Assembly: GCF_003860585.1 (NCBI RefSeq)
Contig: NZ_CP034159.1
Coordinates: 310,001-374,000, forward strand
Reading direction: 5' to 3'
From: Kaistella carnis
GTDB lineage: Bacteria > Bacteroidota > Bacteroidia > Flavobacteriales > Weeksellaceae
DNA length: 64,000 nucleotides
Under the pieces are notes generated by a model. It was not told the DNA's origin. It was given only the letters and a program-made list of their open reading frames with translations, and did not search any database. A program made the position numbers and the translations under genes. Shown piece by piece: positions 51,115 to 59,515 of this stretch. Positions within the stretch are counted from its first letter, which is position 1. Every line of letters begins with the position of its first letter.

Positions 51115-52837
51115 AAAGCTCAACGAGTTGCAGTCTACTGCAATTTCGGGCAACGATATTACGTCTTCCTGTTTATACGTTTCGGCACTCACAATTATGT
51201 ATGCAGGCCAGTACGCCTGGATTTCACTTTTGGTGGTCGCCATGGTACTTTTTCTTTTCCGGAAAATTTATGGCGAAGTTGTAGGTGCGCTTCCGCTCAA
51301 TGGCGGAGCGTATAATGTTTTGCTAAATACGTCCTCAAAAAGAGTCGCCTCATTGGCAGCTACATTAACGGTCTTGTCTTATATGGCAACAGCTGTACTT
51401 TCGGGGTCCGAAGCCATGCATTATTTAAATCAACTGATCCCAAGTCTGAATGTAATGATTGCCACTATTGTAGTATTAGGCATTTTTACGATGTTGACCA
51501 TTGCAGGGATTGGAGAATCGGCGATTGTGGCTGTTATCATTTTTTTGGTTCATCTGGTTTCTTTATCTGTTTTAGTGATCGCCGGAATTTGGTTCATCGC
51601 AAACACAGGATTTGACACTTTGCATCTAAACTGGCCAACTCCCGTGAAATCGGGTGGTATTTTGACCGCACTATTTTTAGGGTTTTCCGCTGCCATGTTA
51701 GGAATTTCAGGTTTCGAAAGTTCCGCCAACTTTGTCGAAGAACAGGAACCTGGGGTTTTTGCAAAAACGCTTCGCAATATGTGGGCGGTAGTCAGTTTCT
51801 TTAATCCTTTAATTGCAATGATCATTATATTCGTCTTGCCTTTAGCATCCGTGGGCGAACATCAGGAATCATTATTGGCCTATGTTGGCGAAATAACCGG
51901 CGGTAAATGGTTGGCTTATTTAATTTCTGTAGATGCGGTTTTGGTCCTTTGCGGTGCTGTTCTGACTTCTTTTGTGGGAGTTTCAGGATTGGTAAACAGA
52001 ATGACGCTTGACCGTATATTGCCCAACTACTTTCTGAAACAAAATAAAAGAGGTTCACATTACCGCATCGCTATCGCGTTTTTACTGCTTTGTGTATCGG
52101 TTTTAGTGGCAACCAATGGAGTTTTGACTTCGCTGGCGGGAGTTTATACTTTTTCTTTCCTTTCGGTAATGGCGCTTTTCGGAATTGGTAATTTGCTGTT
52201 AAAAGTAAAACGAAAAAAATTGCCGCGACCTGAGTACGCTCCGGTTTTTGCGGTTTTGGTGGCCATCAGTTTTATAATCATTGGTTTTTGGGGAAATTTA
52301 ATATTGAATCCGAGTTCCTTTAAAACATTTATATATTATTTGATTCCTGCATTTATGGTGGTCTTATTTATGTTGAATAGATCCTCGATTATTTCAGCAA
52401 TGCTCGTCGCCGTAGATTCTGTATTCCGACCTTTAAGAAAAATGTCCGTTATTTCTAACCGGAAATTAAGACAGATGTACCATAAAGTACATTCTCAGGA
52501 GTTTGTGTTCTTGACAAAAAGAGATGATGTTTCCATTTTAAATAAAGTTATGCAGTACGTTCAGGCGAATGAGACTACGAAGAAGTTGAAGATTGTAAAC
52601 GTGATGAAACCTGGTGATGACAATGAAAAATTGAAAGTTGATATCGAAGTTTTAGACCGTGCGTATCCTGACATTGATATTGAATTTATTGAAATGGTGG
52701 GAGAATTTACGCCGCAATTAATTGAGGAGCTTTCTCAACAATGGAATATTCCCATGAATTTTATGTTTATTGCTTCACCAAGTGACCGTTTCAGTTATCG
52801 GGTGGCCGATTTGGGCGGAGTCCGTTTAATCATGTAA
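51095..52837 (+). CDS. APC-superfamily amino-acid permease with C-terminal cytosolic domain
   Basis: 580 aa. Twelve membrane helices (about 25-435), with the APC block LPLNGGAYNVLLNTSSKRVA, GISGFESSANFVEEQEPGVF and FVGVSGLVNRMTLDRILPNY. A soluble tail of about 130 residues (VFLTKRDDVSILNKVMQYVQ onward) has an alternating alpha/beta pattern like a USP-type nucleotide-binding domain. It probably exchanges or imports amino acids or polyamines. The next gene (MscS) starts 13 bases later. Confidence 0.88.
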   Translation: MEKSVHKKLNELQSTAISGNDITSSCLYVSALTIMYAGQYAWISLLVVAMVLFLFRKIYGEVVGALPLNGGAYNVLLNTSSKRVASLAATLTVLSYMATAVLSGSEAMHYLNQLIPSLNVMIATIVVLGIFTMLTIAGIGESAIVAVIIFLVHLVSLSVLVIAGIWFIANTGFDTLHLNWPTPVKSGGILTALFLGFSAAMLGISGFESSANFVEEQEPGVFAKTLRNMWAVVSFFNPLIAMIIIFVLPLASVGEHQESLLAYVGEITGGKWLAYLISVDAVLVLCGAVLTSFVGVSGLVNRMTLDRILPNYFLKQNKRGSHYRIAIAFLLLCVSVLVATNGVLTSLAGVYTFSFLSVMALFGIGNLLLKVKRKKLPRPEYAPVFAVLVAISFIIIGFWGNLILNPSSFKTFIYYLIPAFMVVLFMLNRSSIISAMLVAVDSVFRPLRKMSVISNRKLRQMYHKVHSQEFVFLTKRDDVSILNKVMQYVQANETTKKLKIVNVMKPGDDNEKLKVDIEVLDRAYPDIDIEFIEMVGEFTPQLIEELSQQWNIPMNFMFIASPSDRFSYRVADLGGVRLIM

Positions 52838-52850
52838 GAAAAATATCTTT

Positions 52851-53678
52851 ATGAAAGAAAATGTAAAAGATATATTGAGCTATCAGCTTTTTAAAATTGG
52901 AGATGCCAGTATTAATTTAACCTCGATCATCTTTTTGGTGGTCTTTATCGTGGCGGTTTCTGCATTGTTAAGATTTGTAAGAAAACTCATTTACCGTTCC
53001 AATAAATTAGATGAATCAAAGAAATATACCTTTTTCTCTTTGACCAAATATATCACCTACGTGGTATCTTTTATTTTGGGGATGAATATGGTGGGAATTA
53101 ATGTTTCTGTACTTTTAGGAGCTTCAGCGGCTTTATTGGTGGGTGTTGGTCTGGGACTTCAAAGCATCTTCAGCGATTTTGTTTCAGGTATTGTTTTGCT
53201 TCTGGATTCCTCTGTGAAAATTGGGGATATCATCGAATTTGATGGTTTGGTCTGTCAGGTAAAAGAAATTAATTTAAGAACGACTACGGTTTTAACCCGC
53301 GACGATAAATACATTATCGTACCCAATTCGATGCTGACAAAAAACAGTCTGAATAACTGGACGCACAGCCAGATGAACTCCCGCTTCGAAGTAAACATAA
53401 GGGTTTCTTACAACAGTGATGTGAAAAAAGTAATTGAAGTTTTGCAGCAAACAACAGAAAAAAATACAGGCGTGTCAGATCTTCCAAAACCTTTCGTCCG
53501 TTTGACAGAATATGCCGAATCAGCACTTATTTTTGATGTTTATTTCTGGACTCCAGATGTTTTTCGGGTCGAAAATTTAAAAAGTGACTTACGCATTCAA
53601 TATTTTGAAGCCTTTCAACAAAATGGAATCGAAGTTCCGTTTCCTCAAAGAGTGGTACATGTTCGCGACCAAAACTAA
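52851..53678 (+). CDS. MscS-type mechanosensitive channel
   Basis: 275 aa. Three membrane helices (about 20-45, 60-85, 90-112), the pore helix LLGASAALLVGVGLGLQSIF (Gly/Ala-rich TM3), then the beta domain FSDFVSGIVLLLDSSVKIGD and the alpha/beta C-terminal part. It opens under membrane tension to release solutes. Placed with the APC permease in one operon, it may work in osmotic balance during amine uptake. Confidence 0.92.
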   Translation: MKENVKDILSYQLFKIGDASINLTSIIFLVVFIVAVSALLRFVRKLIYRSNKLDESKKYTFFSLTKYITYVVSFILGMNMVGINVSVLLGASAALLVGVGLGLQSIFSDFVSGIVLLLDSSVKIGDIIEFDGLVCQVKEINLRTTTVLTRDDKYIIVPNSMLTKNSLNNWTHSQMNSRFEVNIRVSYNSDVKKVIEVLQQTTEKNTGVSDLPKPFVRLTEYAESALIFDVYFWTPDVFRVENLKSDLRIQYFEAFQQNGIEVPFPQRVVHVRDQN

Positions 53679-53745
53679 TGCTCATAGGTTCATTATATTT
53701 ACCTTAGTTTACTCTTCAAAATAGAATTCAGATTTACTTGAAATT

Positions 53746-53784
53746 AAAAAAAGCAAAATACGACGCGCGTATTTTGCTTTTTTT
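53746..53784 (+). terminator. Strong terminator between mscS-type gene and pepD
   Basis: 17-bp perfect stem (AAAAAAAGCAAAATACG and its complement), 5-nt loop ACGCG, T run. It serves both convergent genes. Confidence 0.85.
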
Positions 53785-53801
53785 ATCTGTGATTTTAAGT
53801 C

Positions 53802-55244
53802 TTATTTCTTCGGAATATTCGCTAAAATTTCTTTTAAGAATCCCCAATATTTCTGAACTGAAGGAATACTTGCTTTCTCTTCCGGAGAGTGCGCACCTCT
53901 AATCGTCGGACCGAAACTCACCATTTCCATATTAGGATAATTCGCACCGATAATCCCACATTCTAAACCGGCGTGGCAAGCCACAACCTGTGGTTTTTCA
54001 CCGAAATTCTTCTCGTAGATTTTTTCCATGACCTGTACAATTTCAGAACCTGGTTTAGGTTTCCAGCCCGGATAAGAACCGCTGAATTCAATCTTCATTC
54101 CTGCAAGTTCATAAACAGATTTCAATTGTTCAGCAACTGCAGCTTTAGAAGAATCAACCGAAGATCTGGAGAGATTTAATATCTGTAATTTTCCGTTTTT
54201 CAATTCCACTCTTGCGATGTTATTTGATGTTTCTACCAAATCTTTTACATCCGGCGACATTCTGTAAACTCCGTTGTGTGCAGCTTTTAAAGCTAAAATT
54301 ATTTTCTTGGAATCTTCTTCAGAAATCGCTCTTTCCTCAGTTGAAAAAGTTTCTATATTGATGTGCAAATCCTTTTCAATAGAAGCAAACTCTTCCAGTA
54401 ACTCAGCTTTTAAGGTATTGGCATGATCAATAAACTCTACCGAATTTCTTACGGATAAAACCACATTCCCTTCCCGCGGAATCGCATTTCGCAAACCGCC
54501 GCTGTCTATTGAGATCAACTGGATGTTTTGGTTCTCTATACCAGTGTACAAAAGGCGTCCTAAAAGTACATTTGAGTTTCCGAAACCTTTGTGAATATCC
54601 ATTCCGGAATGTCCCCCCTGCAAACCTTTCACGATAATTTTTACAATCTGCCCTTTTGCATCTTCTAAGCCGTACTCCTGAGAAGCCGTAACATCAATTC
54701 CGCCTGCGCAACCGATATCGATTTCGTCATCTTCCTCCGTATCTAGGTTTAATAATATTTCGCCGTGCAGCTGTCCAGGTTTCAAACCAATTGCACCGGT
54801 CATTCCTGTTTCTTCATCTATCGTGAAAAGAGCTTCCAATGCGGGATGTGCAATATCATTACTCTCTAAAACGCTCATAATCGAAGCCACGCCTAATCCA
54901 TTGTCCGCACCTAAAGTGGTTCCTTTTGCTTTTACCCAGTCGCCGTCAACCTCCATCTCAATTCCCTGCGTTTCAAAATCGAAATTTACATCACTGTTTT
55001 TCTGACAAACCATGTCAAGGTGAGATTGCATCACAATAGGTTTACGATCTTCCATACCTGCAGTTGCAGGTTTCTTAATGATCACATTTCCAACTTCATC
55101 AACGGTAGTTTCTAAGTTGAGTTTCTCCCCAAAGTTTTTTATAAATTCGATTACTTTTTCTTCCTTTTTTGAAGGACGCGGAACCGAATTCAAAGCTGCA
55201 AAATTCTTCCATATGATTTGCGGTTCAAGTTGTGATAATTCCAT
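53802..55244 (-). CDS. pepD: Aminoacyl-histidine dipeptidase (M20 family)
   Basis: 480 aa from the ATG at 55244 (MELSQLEPQIIWKNF); 13 open codons upstream are not family-like. Zinc ligands: VMQSHLDMVCQ (His/Asp), GTTLGADNGLGVA (bridging Asp), DEETGMTGA (catalytic Glu-Glu), and HAGLECGII near the end. It cleaves beta-Ala-His, His-containing and other dipeptides in the cytosol. A dimerisation (lid) domain is at about 200-380. A TATTTTTG box (55288-55281) gives a leader of about 30 nt. Confidence 0.94.
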   Translation of the reverse strand: MELSQLEPQIIWKNFAALNSVPRPSKKEEKVIEFIKNFGEKLNLETTVDEVGNVIIKKPATAGMEDRKPIVMQSHLDMVCQKNSDVNFDFETQGIEMEVDGDWVKAKGTTLGADNGLGVASIMSVLESNDIAHPALEALFTIDEETGMTGAIGLKPGQLHGEILLNLDTEEDDEIDIGCAGGIDVTASQEYGLEDAKGQIVKIIVKGLQGGHSGMDIHKGFGNSNVLLGRLLYTGIENQNIQLISIDSGGLRNAIPREGNVVLSVRNSVEFIDHANTLKAELLEEFASIEKDLHINIETFSTEERAISEEDSKKIILALKAAHNGVYRMSPDVKDLVETSNNIARVELKNGKLQILNLSRSSVDSSKAAVAEQLKSVYELAGMKIEFSGSYPGWKPKPGSEIVQVMEKIYEKNFGEKPQVVACHAGLECGIIGANYPNMEMVSFGPTIRGAHSPEEKASIPSVQKYWGFLKEILANIPKK

Positions 55245-55280
55245 TGTATATCTGTTTAAATATTTAAAGTTTAGTAACCT

Positions 55281-55288
55281 CAAAAATA
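55281..55288 (-). promoter_or_regulatory. pepD promoter -7 box
   Basis: TATTTTTG on the minus strand, 36 bases upstream of the chosen ATG; this supports 55244 over the longer frame. Confidence 0.35.
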
Positions 55289-55346
55289 CGAATAAAAAAA
55301 CGCCTTTGAAATTTTCAAAAGCGCAAAATCTTAATTTTAAGACTAT

Positions 55347-55844
55347 TTAACAGCCACATTCTCCGTAAATCGGCGTAACTGTTTTTTCTCCTTTTTTATT
55401 TTCGACCGTCATGGTTCCTTCAAACATCATCACTTCTTCCAGTTCTTTTATTTTTTTACCTTGAATGGTAACGGTAATGTCATCGTTTTTAATGACTTTG
55501 CCAAAGTTTTCCGGATCAAAATCACCTTCCTTCATTGGTATTTTAACATCTTTACCATCGATTTTCAAGAAAGCCGTATTTCCATAATCATCGATATAAA
55601 TATATTTTTCATTCTCAAAATCCTCTTTTGTTTTCGCAAAGTAGCACGAACAACCACTAACTTCTGCCGGAAACTTAAATGTTTCCAGATTGATCTGGTT
55701 AAAATTCCCTACCGCCTGTACATTTGTAGAATCAATTTCTATAGACGCAGAGTCTGTATCAGCTCCAATAGATTCTGAAATTTTTCCTTCTTTCTGACAC
55801 GAGAATAGCATCAGCAAAGAGGTAACAATCATTGCTTTTTTCAT
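55347..55844 (-). CDS. Lipoprotein of unknown function
   Basis: 165 aa. The lipoprotein signal ends LLMLFSC (Cys16). The mature part is acidic, with Cys pairs CSCYFAKT (about 60) and the terminal GECGC, perhaps a disulfide or metal site. The sequence is beta-strand-rich (YIYIDDYGNTAFLKIDGKDV). No family is recognised. It stands 28 bases after the LOR-domain gene on the same strand and may share its transcript. Confidence 0.75.
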   Translation of the reverse strand: MKKAMIVTSLLMLFSCQKEGKISESIGADTDSASIEIDSTNVQAVGNFNQINLETFKFPAEVSGCSCYFAKTKEDFENEKYIYIDDYGNTAFLKIDGKDVKIPMKEGDFDPENFGKVIKNDDITVTIQGKKIKELEEVMMFEGTMTVENKKGEKTVTPIYGECGC

Positions 55845-55872
55845 TCCTTATTTTATTTTAAAGTTTGTTTTT

Positions 55873-56478
55873 CTAACCGCGAGTTCTTTCGAGCAATACC
55901 ATCATTAAAAATGACAAAACAACCAGGGATTCATCTTCATCATCAATATCTTTTAGGCGATCCAGTTGAAATCTTCTTCCGACCAAAGAGGGCATTTTCC
56001 TCAATTTGAAATATTCATTTCCCTTTGGATCTTTCACGGTGTAAGATGGATTTAGAAAATATCCGGTGAACATCCCAACTATTGGTATTTCGCTTACCAT
56101 ACCATCAAATATTTTCACCCAGGCGTTATCTTCGCTGATGAGGAATTTAAGTTCATCTTTTTCATCCAGGATTTCGTAGTGTGATTTCCAGAAAGACCGC
56201 ATTCCTTTGCGGGCAAGTCGGCCATAACTTTTTTCATTTACCAAATCGTTTATGGCGTAGCTCGCATTAAAATCCAGCCACCGATCTGCTTTAATTCTAA
56301 AAAGTTCCTCAGATTTTGACTCATCATTAAAAACGATGACATCTTCTTTTAATTTAAACATTTTCTGACGCACATACGCCACATAATTTCCGTTTTTATC
56401 GGTGATATTAAAGTCGCTCGAGAGCGTTGTAATTTTAAATTTAAAATCAAGGGGATAGTTTAAATTTTTCAGGACCAT
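55873..56478 (-). CDS. LURP-one-related (tubby-like/scramblase fold) protein
   Basis: 201 aa. The LOR family pattern: [20 protein letters not shown] (start strands), [20 protein letters not shown] (the YxVRQKxF...I motif), [16 protein letters not shown] middle and [20 protein letters not shown]. The fold is a 12-strand barrel around a helix, similar to phospholipid scramblase and tubby. The role in bacteria is unknown. The C-terminus ends in a hydrophobic helix ([13 protein letters not shown]) that may touch the membrane. Confidence 0.8.
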   Translation of the reverse strand: MVLKNLNYPLDFKFKITTLSSDFNITDKNGNYVAYVRQKMFKLKEDVIVFNDESKSEELFRIKADRWLDFNASYAINDLVNEKSYGRLARKGMRSFWKSHYEILDEKDELKFLISEDNAWVKIFDGMVSEIPIVGMFTGYFLNPSYTVKDPKGNEYFKLRKMPSLVGRRFQLDRLKDIDDEDESLVVLSFLMMVLLERTRG

Positions 56479-56538
56479 TCTTATTTTTTTTTAAAGATAA
56501 TAAAAACTCCGAAACTTGGAACTTCTGTGATTAAACTT

Positions 56539-56546
56539 TATTTTTG
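56539..56546 (+). promoter_or_regulatory. -7 promoter box abutting the recR start codon
   Basis: TATTTTTG, then TGAA and ATG at 56551, predicting a leaderless transcript. Confidence 0.45.
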
Positions 56547-56550
56547 TGAA

Positions 56551-57162
56551 ATGGATTATCCGAGCAAAGTTTTAGCGAAAGCAGTAGAGGAAATTTCCGG
56601 TTTACCCGGAATAGGAAAAAAGTCAGCTTTGCGTTTGGCTTTACATCTTCTGAAACAGCCTGCGAGTCAAGCGACTGCTTTGGGCGATTCTCTGAAGAAA
56701 TTGGTGACCGATATTCAATACTGCAAAGAATGTCACAATTTCTCTGATTCTGAAATTTGTGAGATCTGTTCAAATCCCAAAAGATCTAATGAACTGCTTT
56801 GCGTTGTAGAAGATGTTCGCGATGTGATGGCCATCGAAAATACCGGAAAATTTCGCGGGAAATATCTCGTTCTGGGCGGTAAAATATCTCCCATGGAAGG
56901 AATTGGTCCAAACAAACTCAATATTTCCTCGATAGAAAAAAAGTTGGAAAACGGCATAACTACAGAGTTGATTTTCGCTTTGAGTGCCACAATGGAAGGA
57001 GATACGACCGCCTATTATATCTATAAAAAATTCAAAAATTCCTCCGTTCGGTTTTCTACGATCGCCCGTGGAATTTCGGTAGGTGATGAATTGGAATATG
57101 CCGACGAGATCTCTTTGGGAAGATCGATACAGAATAGATTGCCTTATAATGAACAAGATTAA
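56551..57162 (+). CDS. recR: Recombination mediator RecR
   Basis: 203 aa, normal length, from ATG 56551 ([20 protein letters not shown]); eight more codons are open upstream but contain the promoter box. HhH motif [20 protein letters not shown]4 zinc finger [20 protein letters not shown], then the Toprim domain [17 protein letters not shown] and [15 protein letters not shown]. With RecF/RecO it loads RecA at gaps. Confidence 0.95.
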   Translation: MDYPSKVLAKAVEEISGLPGIGKKSALRLALHLLKQPASQATALGDSLKKLVTDIQYCKECHNFSDSEICEICSNPKRSNELLCVVEDVRDVMAIENTGKFRGKYLVLGGKISPMEGIGPNKLNISSIEKKLENGITTELIFALSATMEGDTTAYYIYKKFKNSSVRFSTIARGISVGDELEYADEISLGRSIQNRLPYNEQD

Positions 57163-57215
57163 AACTTATTGTTTATTTTAGCGATTGGTATTTTAATTTT
57201 AAAGAGTTATAACGT

Positions 57216-58022
57216 GTGATTTCTGTAATTATTCCAGTTTACAATTCCGAAAACAGTATTGAAAAAGCCTTAATTTCAATAAAAAATCAAACCTGGAAAG
57301 GAGATTTTGAAATTATTATGGTGAATGATGGATCTACAGATGAAAGCAGAAGTATCATTGAGAATTACATCAATAAAAATCCTGATCAAAATATTGCCTT
57401 AATAAACCAAGAGAATGGCGGTGTTTCTAAGGCCAGAAATGCAGCGATGAAAACTGCTACAGGTGATTACATTGCATTGTTAGATTCTGATGATGAATGG
57501 TATCCGAAGAAAACAGAAAGGCAAATTAGTGTTTTTGAAAGTGGTGATTTAGAGGTCGATTTTCTAGGTTCTCGCAGAAAAAATCATGAAATTCTTTATC
57601 CTTACAAAGCCGATAAAAACAAGCTTGCTCTCATCTCTTTCCGTAGATTAATGTTCAGAAATGAAACCCAACCATCTACTGTTATTTTTAAAAGAAAAAT
57701 TCTGGAAAATACAGGTTATTTTGATGGAGAACAGAAATATGCTGAAGATTTAAACTACTGGTTAAAAATTTCAGAAAATAATAAAATGTATATTTTAGAT
57801 GAAGAACTGGTTTTGGCTGGTGATGGGAAAAGGACTTTTGGTGTTGCTGGACTATCTGCAAATTTAAAAGAAATGGAAAAGGGTTTTCAGAAAAATCTTA
57901 GAGAGATGTTGCTTTCAAAAAGAATTACCGGCTTAGAATATTCTCTCTATTTTATTTTTTATAAATTAAAATATATGGTAAGGATAAGTCGTAATATATA
58001 TTTAAAATTGCAGGGCAAATGA
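57216..58022 (+). CDS. Family 2 glycosyltransferase
   Basis: 268 aa, GTG start (MISVIIPVYNSENSIEKAL). GT-A nucleotide-binding fold with VNDGSTDES, GGVSKARNAAM, and DSDDEW (the metal-binding DxD). It transfers a sugar from a nucleotide sugar, probably in surface polysaccharide or LPS assembly. It overlaps the second glycosyltransferase by 4 bases (ATGA), so both work in one pathway. Confidence 0.92.
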   Translation: MISVIIPVYNSENSIEKALISIKNQTWKGDFEIIMVNDGSTDESRSIIENYINKNPDQNIALINQENGGVSKARNAAMKTATGDYIALLDSDDEWYPKKTERQISVFESGDLEVDFLGSRRKNHEILYPYKADKNKLALISFRRLMFRNETQPSTVIFKRKILENTGYFDGEQKYAEDLNYWLKISENNKMYILDEELVLAGDGKRTFGVAGLSANLKEMEKGFQKNLREMLLSKRITGLEYSLYFIFYKLKYMVRISRNIYLKLQGK

Positions 58023-58852
58023 AATTATCAATTATTATTGTTAATTATAACGTAACGGAATTACTAAGAAACTGCCTCACTTCAATAGAAAAATTTGTGC
58101 AAGACATTAATTTTGAAGTTGTAGTCATTGATAATAACTCTCCTGATTCCTCCTGGAAAAATCTGATGACTGAATTTCCTAGAGTGCAGTTTATCGCTTC
58201 GGAGAAAAACGAAGGATTTGCGATTGCTAATAACAAAGCAGTGAACACAGCTCGGGGTGAATATGTGTTACTTTTGAATCCCGATACCGAATTCGAGGGT
58301 TTTTACATAAACGAGATTCTTGAATTTGCTGATAAAAATAAAGATTTTGGTTGTTTGGGAATTCATATGCACGATGCTGCCGGAAACTTTCTTCCGGAAA
58401 GTAAACGTTCAGTTCCTGATATGTTTAATTCCTTTGAAAAACTCTTCACCAACTTCAGGAAAAATAATTCTAAATCTTATTACAGAAATGATATTAGTGA
58501 ATTTGAAATATCCGAAGTAGAAGTAGTTACTGGAGCTTTTCTTTTGATGAAAAAAGCGCTTTATATAGAAGTCGGAGGACTGGATGAAAATTATTTTATG
58601 TATGGAGAAGATATTGATTTATGTTTCACATTATTGAGGAGAGAATATAAAAATTGGTATTATGGAAAATATTCAATTCTTCACCACAAAGGAGAGAGCA
58701 CAGTAAAAGATTTAAAATATCTGGAGAGATTCTACGGTGCGATGCAGATTTTTGTAGACAAGTACTATAAAGATCAGAAGCCGTTTCAGCACCGGATTAT
58801 TTCGGCCGGATTGAAACTACGTCATAGGATGGAGAAAATAAAAATAAAATAA
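58019..58852 (+). CDS. Family 2 glycosyltransferase (rhamnosyltransferase-like)
   Basis: 277 aa. MKLSIIIVNYNVTELLRNCL start, VIDNNSPDSSWK, EGFAIANNKAV, LLNPDTEF (DxD-type), then EVVTGAFLLMKKALYIEVGG and ENYFMYGEDIDLCFTLLRRE, the signature of WbbL/RfbF-like rhamnosyltransferases. Likely role: O-antigen or capsule building. It shares a transcript with the gene before. Confidence 0.92.
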   Translation: MKLSIIIVNYNVTELLRNCLTSIEKFVQDINFEVVVIDNNSPDSSWKNLMTEFPRVQFIASEKNEGFAIANNKAVNTARGEYVLLLNPDTEFEGFYINEILEFADKNKDFGCLGIHMHDAAGNFLPESKRSVPDMFNSFEKLFTNFRKNNSKSYYRNDISEFEISEVEVVTGAFLLMKKALYIEVGGLDENYFMYGEDIDLCFTLLRREYKNWYYGKYSILHHKGESTVKDLKYLERFYGAMQIFVDKYYKDQKPFQHRIISAGLKLRHRMEKIKIK

Positions 58853-58890
58853 AGAGATACTCATTCGAATATCTCTTTATTTATTATATT
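58850..58890. terminator. Bidirectional terminator between glycosyltransferase and secG
   Basis: Stem AAAGAGATA/TATCTCTTT with a 10-nt loop, beginning in the stop codon and followed by ATTTATTATATTTTTT. Confidence 0.65.
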
Positions 58891-58905
58891 TTTTAAACTT
58901 AATTT

Positions 58906-59262
58906 TTATTTTCCTGCCGGAGCTGGTTCAGACTGAGCTGGAAGCTTCGCTGCATTATTTGTTCCGGGAGCCGTTTGTGGAGCTGCACCTTCTTTTTTAA
59001 CAGGAGCCTGCTGGAAACTTTGAGTTGGTTTTGCCGTTAAAATAACGCTCAACAAAATTAAAACAACAATCATAATCCCCAAAGACCATGTTGCTTTTTC
59101 CATGAAATCATTGGTACGCTGTACGCCAAACTGTGCGGAAGATGTTCCTCCAAAAGTACCGGAAAGACCGCCTCCTTTTGGGTTCTGCGCCATAACGATA
59201 ATGATAAGTAAGATACTTAAAATCATGATGAGAATCATGAATAATGTAAATATTGTGCTCAT
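58906..59262 (-). CDS. secG: Preprotein translocase subunit SecG
   Basis: 118 aa. Two membrane helices (about 4-24 and 55-77) flank the conserved loop QNPKGGGLSGTFGG, then QFGVQRTNDFMEKATW. The C-terminal tail is rich in Ala/Pro/Gln, longer than in E. coli, as usual in Bacteroidota. It assists SecYE in export. A TATATTTG box (59293-59286) lies 23 bases before the ATG. Confidence 0.93.
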   Translation of the reverse strand: MSTIFTLFMILIMILSILLIIIVMAQNPKGGGLSGTFGGTSSAQFGVQRTNDFMEKATWSLGIMIVVLILLSVILTAKPTQSFQQAPVKKEGAAPQTAPGTNNAAKLPAQSEPAPAGK

Positions 59263-59285
59263 TTTTTGTCCTGAAATTTAGTGTG

Positions 59286-59293
59286 CAAATATA
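59286..59293 (-). promoter_or_regulatory. secG promoter -7 box
   Basis: TATATTTG on the minus strand, 23 bases upstream of the ATG at 59262. Confidence 0.4.
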
Positions 59294-59487
59294 AGTGTTT
59301 TTTTATAAATAATGCACAGTAGTGCGGAATAATCGTGTATTTTATTTTAAATGATAAGATAACAGAATACTTGAACTATTAATTTTTTAAAAATAGGTTA
59401 AGATTATTAAAACATATTACACCTTTTAAGGAAGTGTCATTTTTGTAAATTCAACTTTTCATACTTTTAAAAAGGCTATAAAAAACG

Positions 59488-59495
59488 TACCTTTG
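59488..59495 (+). promoter_or_regulatory. Promoter -7 box of the UvrD/PcrA gene
   Basis: TACCTTTG fits TAnnTTTG; the ATG at 59516 follows after 20 bases. Confidence 0.45.
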
Positions 59496-59515
59496 TCTGT
59501 CAAATTTTTATGAAA

